Source of the DNA: an uncultured Mycoplasmatota bacterium
GTDB lineage: Bacteria; Bacillota_I; Bacilli_A; RF39; UBA660
Direction of reading: 5' to 3'
Assembly (NCBI GenBank): GCA_900553855.1
Contig: USFG01000013.1
Coordinates: forward strand, 1-30,257
DNA: 30,257 nucleotides
A model generated the notes under the pieces. That model worked only from the letters and a program-made list of their open reading frames with translations, was not told the origin of the DNA and did not search any database. The translations under genes and the position numbers were made by a program. Below, one piece after another: positions 7,060-13,924 of the stretch (its first letter is position 1; every line of letters starts with the position of its first letter).

Positions 7060-7758
7060 TTACAACTCCTTTAATTTCTTACCAGAAACTTCTACTGTTT
7101 TTTTAGCAAGTACTGTCAAACTATCTACAATATCATTATACCTTATTTTTAAATAACTATAAACAACAGATAACTCAGTACAACCTAAAATTATTATTTC
7201 ACAGCCATTTTCTCTGAAGTAATTCAAAATTTCATCAAATTCTTTTAATGAAACATCCTTATTCTTTTTAACTTTATTATAAATAATATTCATAACCTTT
7301 GCTTGATACATTTCATCTGGTACAAATAACAAATCATTATTAATAAACTTATGATAAGCACCAGATTTAATAGTACCATCAGTTGCCATTAGACCGATTC
7401 TTTTAGGATTATCCTTTAAAACAACTTTACTAGTTTCCTCTAAAATATTAATAACTTTAGCACTAACTTCTTTTTGAACCTCATCAAAGAAATAACTAGC
7501 CGTATTACAAGGAATAACAATATATTTGCACCCCTCTCTATCAAGTATTTTAGCACAATCAACCATTTCAGGTACTGGACTATCATCAGATTTACCAAGA
7601 ATAAAATTAGTTCTATCAGGAATACTTGAATATTGACAAACTAACATATCAACATTATCTTGATCACTTTCACTAACCGTATTATCTATAACTAAATCCA
7701 TAAAATAAGTTGTCGCTTTAGGTCCTAATCCTCCAATAACCCCAATTAAATTATTCAT
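7060..7758 (-). CDS. racD: Aspartate racemase (Asp/Glu/hydantoin racemase family)
   Basis: A 232-residue protein of normal family length. The N-terminal IGVIGGLGPKATTYF is typical of aspartate racemases. The two catalytic cysteines are in place: Cys84 in VIPCNTASYFF and Cys193 in LGCTELSVVY. The cofactor-independent enzyme interconverts L- and D-aspartate in the cytoplasm. The start overlaps the end of the ATP-grasp ligase gene by 8 nt with an AGGAAA site, indicating coupled translation. Racemase next to D-Asp ligase is the arrangement known for D-isoasparagine cross-bridge synthesis in Enterococcus faecium, which makes D-Asp supply for peptidoglycan the likeliest job. Glutamate or broad-specificity racemization cannot be excluded. 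Confidence 0.85.
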   Translation of the reverse strand: MNNLIGVIGGLGPKATTYFMDLVIDNTVSESDQDNVDMLVCQYSSIPDRTNFILGKSDDSPVPEMVDCAKILDREGCKYIVIPCNTASYFFDEVQKEVSAKVINILEETSKVVLKDNPKRIGLMATDGTIKSGAYHKFINNDLLFVPDEMYQAKVMNIIYNKVKKNKDVSLKEFDEILNYFRENGCEIIILGCTELSVVYSYLKIRYNDIVDSLTVLAKKTVEVSGKKLKEL

Positions 7759-8938
7759 AATATTTCCTAAACTTTCTAATATGATTAATCAAAGCCCCAA
7801 CAATATAATATTTTCTCTTTAAACTAAAATCTTTCTTATAATCTAGTGGATTATTTTTCTTTAATTTTTTAGCAACTTTAACTAATTCTTTATCTTTACA
7901 ATATTTTTTAATAATACTAAAAGGAATAATACTATAAAGTTCACATCCTTCTTGCTTATATGTTTTATCATGTATATCATAAATAAAAGTATCTACAAGT
8001 GGTGCTAAATAATTCGTATTACCTGCTCCCATATAGAAGTTGCTTCTGCCAAGTCTTACATTAACTTCAAAGAAAGAAAATTCTTTAGTATCATCATCAT
8101 ACTTAATATCAAAATTAGCATAACCTACATATTTAGTTTCTTTAATAAACTTTTTAGCTGCTTCTACAATTTTTTCATCTTCCGTATTATAAATTGCCGA
8201 ATAATTTCCCGTAACATCAGGTCCTTTTTCCTCTAATAATACTTTACCAACTGATGAAAATATAACATTACTATTTTGATCAGCAAAGCAAGTTAAAACT
8301 CTCATATTAGCGTCTGTTCCTTTAATATATTCTTGAACAACTACTGTATCATCATAACCAGATGCAAATAATCTCTTCATCATTTCTTTATATTCATCTA
8401 AAGATTTAAATAAAAATACCTTCTCTTTTCCCTCAAAACTAAGTCTTTGATACATTGCTTTATTACTTACCTTAGCTATAAAAGGACACTTAAAACTTAT
8501 CTTAGTTTTATCATAATTATTCTTATCAACCACAATAGTTTTAGGATAATTAATACCCACCTTTTCACATATATCATAAAATCCTTCTTTAGAAGAAACT
8601 TTAACTAAAGTATCATAATCAATAGTAGGTACAACATAATATTCACTTAATTTATCTTTATTCCTAATAATAATTTCAACATAATCTTCACTACAACCAA
8701 AAAGTAATAACTTTTTATCCTCATATTTACTCTTAAGTTCAATTAAAAAATTAATTAACTTTTCTTCTGTCATATTATCAATAGTGAGTACATCTATAAT
8801 TTTAGAATATTTAGTCATCCAATAAGTATATTTTCCAATAACAATTGATTTAATCTTATAATGTTCATAAATAGTTCTAGCAACACTATAAGCACCTACA
8901 TCTATTCCTAATATTACTGGTATAAATTCATTATTCAT
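7751..8938 (-). CDS. ATP-grasp carboxylate-amine ligase, probable D-aspartate ligase of peptidoglycan bridge
   Basis: A 395-residue protein from the ATG at 8938. An in-frame GTG at 8968 lies over the -10 box, so it is rejected. The N-terminus NEFIPVILGIDVGAYSVAR closely resembles, from memory, that of the E. faecium D-Asp ligase Aslfm, as do DYVEIIIRNKDKLSEYYVVP, VQEYIKGTDANMRVL, YANFDIKYDD and FFEVNVRLGRSNF. The last holds the E-x-N metal ligands of ATP-grasp enzymes. Such enzymes activate the beta-carboxyl of D-Asp with ATP and attach it to the side-chain amine of Lys in the peptidoglycan precursor. The adjoining racemase would supply D-Asp. An alternative is a ligase using another D-amino acid. 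It is first gene of a three-gene operon. Confidence 0.8.
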   Translation of the reverse strand: MNNEFIPVILGIDVGAYSVARTIYEHYKIKSIVIGKYTYWMTKYSKIIDVLTIDNMTEEKLINFLIELKSKYEDKKLLLFGCSEDYVEIIIRNKDKLSEYYVVPTIDYDTLVKVSSKEGFYDICEKVGINYPKTIVVDKNNYDKTKISFKCPFIAKVSNKAMYQRLSFEGKEKVFLFKSLDEYKEMMKRLFASGYDDTVVVQEYIKGTDANMRVLTCFADQNSNVIFSSVGKVLLEEKGPDVTGNYSAIYNTEDEKIVEAAKKFIKETKYVGYANFDIKYDDDTKEFSFFEVNVRLGRSNFYMGAGNTNYLAPLVDTFIYDIHDKTYKQEGCELYSIIPFSIIKKYCKDKELVKVAKKLKKNNPLDYKKDFSLKRKYYIVGALINHIRKFRKYYE

Positions 8939-8959
8939 CCTATCACTACCTCTAAAATT

Positions 8960-8965
8960 ATTATA
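8960..8965 (-). promoter_or_regulatory. -10 element of the D-Asp operon
   Basis: On the minus strand a consensus TATAAT, with a weak -35 (TTTATT) 17 nt upstream. The start site near 8953 lies just before the AGAGG ribosome site (8953-8949). Confidence 0.5.
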
Positions 8966-9015
8966 CACGTATATTAAAAAAGAATAAAGCCATAATTATA
9001 AATGGAGGAAAAATA

Positions 9016-9228
9016 ATGAAAAAAGTACCATATATGTTATCTACTAAAGATACATCTTACATTGAAGATATGTTCAACTGGAATATAACAGCATATCAAA
9101 AATGTGAAGAATATTTAAAAAAAGTGACTAACAAAGAACTACAATCGGAACTTAAAAAAATAAGTAAAATGCATTACAAAAACTGTGATAAGTTAGTTAA
9201 ATATATAGGAGGTTTTATTAATGAATGA
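9016..9228 (+). CDS. Small spore-coat-associated-like protein
   Basis: A 70-residue helical protein starting MKKVPYMLSTKDTSYIEDMF and continuing NWNITAYQKCEEY. The pattern L-S-x-K-D-x-x-Y-x-x-D-x-x-x-W-N resembles small proteins encoded beside CotF-type coat genes in sporulating Firmicutes. It has two Cys and a basic surface, with no signal peptide. A strong TGGAGG site lies 8 nt before the ATG. It overlaps the CotF-like gene by 8 nt, so the two are co-translated. A spore-coat role is inferred from the partner and from the presence of spo0A in the window. Confidence 0.65.
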   Translation: MKKVPYMLSTKDTSYIEDMFNWNITAYQKCEEYLKKVTNKELQSELKKISKMHYKNCDKLVKYIGGFINE

Positions 9229-9478
9229 TAAATTTATTCTATATGATATGTTAAACACAGAAAAAAACATGAAAATAAATACAGCAACTGCTTTAAATGA
9301 AGCATCATGTGATGAAATATATAACTTATATCATGAAATATTTGAAGATATCTCATCATCTGCAAAAAACTTATTTACAATTGGCTTTAATAATAATTGG
9401 TACACCTTAGAAGAAACAACCCAAACTAAAATTAAAGAAAGCCATACTAAATTAAAGAATTCTTTAAAAGAAGAATAA
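9221..9478 (+). CDS. CotF-family spore coat protein
   Basis: An 85-residue protein matching the Coat F domain: ILYDMLNTEKNMKINTATAL, then a helix of charged residues, then FNNNWYTLEE (family pattern D-x-L-x-x-x-K, aliphatic helices, and a final W-Y). Coat F proteins are small helical-bundle components of the spore coat. AGGAGG lies 9 nt before the start inside the preceding gene, an ATGAATGA overlap. It belongs to a two-gene operon closed by the hairpin at 9491-9520. Timing of expression (late mother cell) is inferred from the family. Confidence 0.75.
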   Translation: MNDKFILYDMLNTEKNMKINTATALNEASCDEIYNLYHEIFEDISSSAKNLFTIGFNNNWYTLEETTQTKIKESHTKLKNSLKEE

Positions 9479-9490
9479 TACTTAAAAAGA

Positions 9491-9520
9491 TACTTGTTAA
9501 TTTATTCAAGTAGCTTTTTT
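9491..9520 (+). terminator. Terminator of the coat gene pair
   Basis: TACTTG ... CAAGTA stem (9491-9512) followed by GC and six T residues. Confidence 0.7.
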
Positions 9521-9645
9521 ATTATTTATACTAAAATTATTAACAATTAATTGTCATTTATTCTTTTTGCTTTACACTTTTTAACAAAATATCACTACTT
9601 AAACAATATTTATTTAAAAAATTGTTATTATTATAAATTTTTCTA

Positions 9646-9674
9646 TTGAATTTCCAAAATGATTATGATAATAT
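9646..9674 (+). promoter_or_regulatory. Promoter of tRNA-Ala
   Basis: TTGAAT (9646-9651), a 17-nt spacer and TAATAT (9669-9674) with a TGA extension; start near 9681, a few bases before the tRNA. Confidence 0.75.
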
Positions 9675-9686
9675 ATTCTTGTTCTT

Positions 9687-9763
9687 GGGGAATTGGCTCA
9701 GTTGGCTAGAGCATCTGCCTTGCACGCAGAGGGTCAAGGGTTCGAGTCCCTTATTCTCCACCA
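9687..9763 (+). tRNA. tRNA-Ala (anticodon UGC)
   Basis: A full cloverleaf can be drawn. The acceptor GGGGAAT pairs with ATTCTCC, with one G-U. The anticodon arm TCTGC-CTTGCAC-GCAGA carries TGC. The T arm is AAGGG-TTCGAGT-CCCTT, and discriminator A plus CCA are encoded in the DNA. It has its own promoter and terminator, so it is a stand-alone tRNA gene. Confidence 0.95.
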
Positions 9764-9774
9764 ATGAAGAATTT

Positions 9775-9806
9775 AAAAAGATGGTTTCAACCCATCTTTT
9801 TTATTT
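9775..9806 (+). terminator. Terminator of tRNA-Ala
   Basis: AAAAAGATGG-TTTCAAC-CCATCTTTTTT, a strong stem with a T run, starting 12 nt after the CCA end. Confidence 0.85.
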
Positions 9807-9819
9807 TTAATTATTTTAC

Positions 9820-9848
9820 TTGGAACAATTATAAATTTATTATACAAT
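9820..9848 (+). promoter_or_regulatory. Promoter of the HAD gene
   Basis: TTGGAA (9820-9825), a 17-nt spacer and TACAAT (9843-9848); start near 9855, just before the AAGGAG site. Confidence 0.65.
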
Positions 9849-9873
9849 AATATTAACAAGGAGTATGATTTAA

Positions 9874-10470
9874 ATGAAGAAAAAAGACCTATTGTTAGAT
9901 GTTGATGAAGTTATATGTTTTTCTGGCTATCTAGAAGCCGTTAACGACTTTTTAAATACTAATTACAATATTGACGATTTTGATTGTTATTACATTGATG
10001 AAAAAGTTATACCAAAAGAAAGATTTAAAGAATTTAATGAATATGTAAGTAAAAGAAATCTTTATGATTATACATCTTTTCTACCAGGAGCTATTGAAAC
10101 AATTAAAAAACTAAATGAAAAATATGAAATATATATTTGTTCAGCATGTTTAAATACATTTGATTTAGATAATTCAGGAATTCAATTTAAAAACAAATAC
10201 GATTTTTTAAGAAAAAATTTACCTTTTATAAATCCCAAAAAATTTATTTTAACAAGTTCTAAAAATATGGTAAAAGCTGATATTCAAATAGATGATTATT
10301 TACCTAACTTTGATAACGATACTAAACTTAAGATTCTATTTCCATCATATCATAATAAAAACATTGACGATGAAATATTAAAAGAAAAAAATATTATAAG
10401 AGCTGGATACGATTGGAAAACAGGATGGAAAGAAATATCTAAAATATTATTAAAAAATGAAAATAATTAA
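9874..10470 (+). CDS. HAD-superfamily hydrolase, 5'(3')-deoxyribonucleotidase-like
   Basis: A 198-residue cytoplasmic protein. HAD motif I is LLLDVDEVIC near the N-terminus (Asp9 nucleophile, Asp11 acid/base), motif II the CSACLN segment near residue 90, motif III the conserved Lys before ADIQIDD, and motif IV IDDYLPNF, whose acidic pair binds Mg2+. The short cap between motifs I and II (FLPGAIETIKKL) and DVDEV at motif I fit the NT5C-type nucleotidase family, which removes phosphate from (deoxy)nucleoside monophosphates. Substrate specificity cannot be read from sequence. AAGGAG lies 10 nt before the start. It is a single-gene unit with its own promoter and terminator. Confidence 0.7.
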   Translation: MKKKDLLLDVDEVICFSGYLEAVNDFLNTNYNIDDFDCYYIDEKVIPKERFKEFNEYVSKRNLYDYTSFLPGAIETIKKLNEKYEIYICSACLNTFDLDNSGIQFKNKYDFLRKNLPFINPKKFILTSSKNMVKADIQIDDYLPNFDNDTKLKILFPSYHNKNIDDEILKEKNIIRAGYDWKTGWKEISKILLKNENN

Positions 10471-10489
10471 GCCATAAATTGGCTTTTTT
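10470..10489 (+). terminator. Terminator of the HAD gene
   Basis: AGCCA-TAAAT-TGGCT followed by a T run, right at the stop codon. Confidence 0.75.
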
Positions 10490-10557
10490 ATGTGTAAAGT
10501 TATAAATTATATCTTGTTTCATATCATAATAATATAGTAATATTTTATTGTAAGGAC

Positions 10558-11751
10558 GTGATATATATAAGAATAGTAGGAACATGTGTAAGAGGAATAA
10601 GAACACCCATTATTAAAGAAGGAGATGACCTAGCAAATATTGTTGTTGATTCTTTATTAAAAGCAAGTAAAGAACATAACTTTACATTTAATGATAAAGA
10701 TATTGTTGGCATAACTGAAGCAGTTGTCGGAATAAGTGAAGGAAATTATGTAACAATAGATGATATTGCAAACGACGTATCCTCTAAATTTAATACTAAA
10801 GAAATTGGAATAGTTTATCCAATATTATCTAGAAATCGTTTTTCTAATATCTTAAAAGGTATTGCTAGAAATATGAATAAAATAACAATTCAATTATCAT
10901 TTCCAGCTGACGAAGTTGGTAATGGTATCCTAGATGAAGATAAATTAGATAATAGCAAATTTAATTTAGGAAGTTCATTTACAGAAAAAGAATATAATGA
11001 ATACTTTGGTGACTGGATTCACCCATTTACAGGCATAAATATGGTTAAATTCTATAAGGAATTATGTGAAAAAGAAAATTGTAAAACTGAATTTATCTTT
11101 TCTAATAATCCACTAGAAATTTTAAAATATACTAATAACGTAATAAATTGCGATATCCACACTAGAGAAAAAACTAAAAAAATGTTAAAAAATTATAATG
11201 CAAATGTATATTCTTTAGTAGATATCTTAAACAAACCAATTAACAACTCTGGATTCAACCCTGAATATGGATTATTAGGTTCAAATAAATCTACTGAAGA
11301 AAAATTAAAATTATTTCCTAAAACAGGTAATGTTTTAGTCCACAAAATTCAAGATTTATTAAAAGAAAAGACAGGTAAAACAATTGAAGTAATGGTTTAC
11401 GGAGATGGTGCCTTTAAAGATCCAGTTGGCAAAATTTGGGAACTTGCTGATCCAGTTGTATCCCCTGCTTTTACTGATGGACTTATTGGCACGCCAAATG
11501 AAATAAAACTTAAATATGTAGCAGATAATAAATATGCTAGTTTAACAGGTAATGACCTAAAAAAGGCTATCATTAATGAAATAAAGGAAAAACAAAATAA
11601 CTTAGTAGGACAAAATATATCTTTAGGAACTACTCCAAGAAGAATTACGGACTTAGTCGGATCATTATGTGATTTAACCAGTGGTTCTGGTGATAAAGGA
11701 ACACCAGTTGTATTAATCCAAGGATATTTTGATAATCTATCAAATGAATAA
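10558..11751 (+). CDS. CofE-like (F420-0:L-glutamate ligase domain) protein; start uncertain
   Basis: A protein of up to 397 residues whose N-terminal part RIVGTCVRGIRTPIIKEGDD, then GNYVTIDDIANDV, PILSRNRFS and FPADEVGN match the CofE/F420_ligase domain. The C-terminal part has GDGAFKDPVGKIWELADPVV and a Gly/Thr-rich TSGSGDKGTPVV. CofE adds gamma-linked glutamate to F420-0, but low-GC Firmicutes generally lack F420, so this branch probably ligates an amino acid to another acceptor. The listed GTG at 10558 sits only one base after AAGGA, too close for initiation. By homology and ribosome-site spacing the start should be at 10567, where the codon is ATA. It is followed by a strong terminator. 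Confidence 0.7.
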   Translation: MIYIRIVGTCVRGIRTPIIKEGDDLANIVVDSLLKASKEHNFTFNDKDIVGITEAVVGISEGNYVTIDDIANDVSSKFNTKEIGIVYPILSRNRFSNILKGIARNMNKITIQLSFPADEVGNGILDEDKLDNSKFNLGSSFTEKEYNEYFGDWIHPFTGINMVKFYKELCEKENCKTEFIFSNNPLEILKYTNNVINCDIHTREKTKKMLKNYNANVYSLVDILNKPINNSGFNPEYGLLGSNKSTEEKLKLFPKTGNVLVHKIQDLLKEKTGKTIEVMVYGDGAFKDPVGKIWELADPVVSPAFTDGLIGTPNEIKLKYVADNKYASLTGNDLKKAIINEIKEKQNNLVGQNISLGTTPRRITDLVGSLCDLTSGSGDKGTPVVLIQGYFDNLSNE

Positions 11752-11786
11752 AACATGGAAATTCAAATCCATGTTTTTATTTTTTT
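11751..11786 (+). terminator. Terminator of the CofE-like gene
   Basis: AAACATGGA ... TCCATGTTT stem (11751-11776) followed by a T-rich run. It sits between convergent genes and may work weakly on the minus strand too. Confidence 0.8.
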
Positions 11787-12441
11787 AATCTCTATCTCCA
11801 AATATTTTTATTAATCTTATTACTTCCAATGCTGAAGATAATACCCCGGCAACATATGTTAAAGCTGCACTAACAAGCATTGTCTTTGTTCCAACAATAT
11901 CATCTACATATCCACATTCTCTTAAATTATTTTGTGCTCTTTTAGATGCATTAATTTCAGTTGGTAAAGTAACTAATTGAAATAATAATCCAAGTCCAAC
12001 AAGCGCAATACCTAAAGTAATTAAATTCATGGTTTCTAAAAGTAATCCAATAACCAAAACAACATATGCAAACTTAGTACCTAAACTAACAACTGGAAAG
12101 ATAAAACTTCTTAATCTTAAAAAGAAATATCCTTCTTTATCCTGAATAGCATGTCCACATTCATGAGCAGCAATTGCCATTGAAGCAACACTAGAACCAT
12201 TATAAACCTCATTAGATAATCTAACAGTTTTTCTTCTAGGATCATAATGATCACTTAAAGTACCAGTAGTTTGAACAACATAAACATCATTTAAACCATT
12301 ATCATCAAGAATCTTTCTTGCTACATCATATCCTGTCATATCATAAGAATTCTTAATCTTTTTATATTTTCCATAAGTTACTGAAATATAAATTTGAGCA
12401 GCCATTGGAATCAAAAACATAAGTAAATACATGTAATCCAT
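11785..12441 (-). CDS. yugP: YugP-type neutral zinc metallopeptidase (membrane)
   Basis: A 218-residue protein, the usual size of the YugP/Zn_peptidase_2 family. It has an N-terminal helix (about 4-20), then a soluble part with the zinc motif AAHECGHAIQ (His93, Glu94, His97), and two or three hydrophobic segments at about 115-165 and 185-200. TGTLSDHYDPRRKTVRLS before the zinc motif is typical of the family. It is a membrane-embedded peptidase of unknown substrate. It starts 3 nt after cysS ends and so is read from the cysS transcript. Family assignment is firm; function is not. Confidence 0.9.
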   Translation of the reverse strand: MDYMYLLMFLIPMAAQIYISVTYGKYKKIKNSYDMTGYDVARKILDDNGLNDVYVVQTTGTLSDHYDPRRKTVRLSNEVYNGSSVASMAIAAHECGHAIQDKEGYFFLRLRSFIFPVVSLGTKFAYVVLVIGLLLETMNLITLGIALVGLGLLFQLVTLPTEINASKRAQNNLRECGYVDDIVGTKTMLVSAALTYVAGVLSSALEVIRLIKIFGDRD

Positions 12442-12444
12442 AAT

Positions 12445-13836
12445 CTATACCTCCTCGTAAGTAGTTCCTTCTCTAGTATCAATTAACTTAATACCCTTAC
12501 TATATAATTCATCCCTTATTGAATCAGCAAGTTCATAATCTTTACTCTTCTTAGCATTATCTCTTTTTTCAATTAATTTCATAATTAAATCATGGTCTTC
12601 TCTTTTAGCCTCATCTTTCTTTAATAAATCAAGCGCCAAAACTCTATCAAAAGATCTAATAAGTTCAATCTTTGTAGTACCATTAACAGTTTCATCTTTA
12701 AGTAAAGAATAAATAACAGTAATCGCATTAGCAGTATTCAAATCATCAGTAATACATGCTGTAAATAAATTAGTATAATTTTCAAAATCACCATCACTAA
12801 GCATTCCATCTTCTTTTAAATTAGCTATCTTATTCTTTAACTTTTTATATTCATTTTCTGCCGCATTAAGAGCATCAAAAGAAAATATTAATTGTTTACG
12901 ATAATGACTATTTAAACACATATATCTAAATGATAATGGATTATACCCCTTATTAACTAAACTATCAACAGTAACAACATCACCATGACTCTTACTCATC
13001 TTACCATCAATACTCATTAAATGTTCCGTATGTACCCAATAACTACACCATTTATGTCCTAAATAAGCTTCACTTTGAGCAATCTCATTAGTATGATGAG
13101 GAAAAATATTATCAACACCACCAGTATGAATATCTAAATATTCACCTAAATTTTTAATTGATATACCAGAACATTCAATATGCCATCCCGGATATCCAAC
13201 CCCAAAAGGAGAATTCCACTTAAGTTCTTGATCTTCAAACTTGCTTTTAGTAAACCATAAAGCAAAGTCAGCCTGATTTTTCTTATTACCATCAAACTCT
13301 ACTCCATCTCTTACCCCAACAACCATTTCATCTTCCTTATGGTTAGTTAGTTTATAATAATCATCTAATTTAGAAACATCAAAATAAACATTACCACCAG
13401 CTTGATAAGCATAACCATCTTTAAGTAACTTCTCTATAATTTTAATATACATATCAATATTATCACTCGCATTGCTTACAATTTCTGGTCTCTTACAATT
13501 TAAAGCATCAAAATCCTTAAAAAAAGCATCAGTATAAAATTTAGCTATATCTAAAACACTTTTATGTTCCTTCTTAGCACTAGCAACCATTTTATCTTCT
13601 CCAGAATCAGAGTCACTCTTTAAATGACCAACATCTGTAATATTCATACATCTTTCAACTTTATAACCAATATATCTTAAAGTTCTATCCAATAAATCAT
13701 TACATACATAATTTCTTAAATTACCAATATGTGCATAATGATACACAGTAGGACCACAAGAATAAAAAGTAACCCTATCTTTATTATGAGGTGCAAATTC
13801 CTCTATTTTTTTAGTTAAAGTATTATAAATCTTCAT
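12445..13836 (-). CDS. cysS: Cysteinyl-tRNA synthetase
   Basis: A 463-residue class I synthetase charging tRNA-Cys in the cytoplasm. FYSCGPTVYHYAHIGNLRNY holds the first zinc Cys and the HIGH motif (HIGN). Further zinc ligands follow in WHIECSG and FPHHTNE, and the KMSKS loop is DGKMSKSHGD. An open frame continues 18 codons upstream to 13890, but the site AAGGAGG lies 6 nt before the ATG at 13836, and MKIYNTLTKK is the standard CysRS N-terminus, so that start is used. No T-box leader is visible in the roughly 60 nt upstream. yugP follows 3 nt after the stop. Confidence 0.97.
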   Translation of the reverse strand: MKIYNTLTKKIEEFAPHNKDRVTFYSCGPTVYHYAHIGNLRNYVCNDLLDRTLRYIGYKVERCMNITDVGHLKSDSDSGEDKMVASAKKEHKSVLDIAKFYTDAFFKDFDALNCKRPEIVSNASDNIDMYIKIIEKLLKDGYAYQAGGNVYFDVSKLDDYYKLTNHKEDEMVVGVRDGVEFDGNKKNQADFALWFTKSKFEDQELKWNSPFGVGYPGWHIECSGISIKNLGEYLDIHTGGVDNIFPHHTNEIAQSEAYLGHKWCSYWVHTEHLMSIDGKMSKSHGDVVTVDSLVNKGYNPLSFRYMCLNSHYRKQLIFSFDALNAAENEYKKLKNKIANLKEDGMLSDGDFENYTNLFTACITDDLNTANAITVIYSLLKDETVNGTTKIELIRSFDRVLALDLLKKDEAKREDHDLIMKLIEKRDNAKKSKDYELADSIRDELYSKGIKLIDTREGTTYEEV

Positions 13837-13894
13837 AATTACCTCCTTACCCATAATTTTATCATTTATAATAAAAAAATAAAACAACATAACT

Positions 13895-13924
13895 TAAAAA
13901 AGTGATTACTTTAACATAATCACT
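13895..13924 (-). terminator. Terminator of the Clp-like gene
   Basis: On the minus strand AGTGATTA-TGTTAAAG-TAATCACT overlaps the stop codon at 13923 and is followed by six T residues. Confidence 0.85.

Noticed and set aside
11397..11756. Open frame of 119 codons on the minus strand inside the CofE-like gene.
   Set aside because: It lies fully antisense to a well-supported gene, has no ribosome site, and its composition is a mirror of the sense frame. The same holds for antisense frames at 14980-15201, 16062-16277, 19095-19463, 20870-21220 and 25507-25740.
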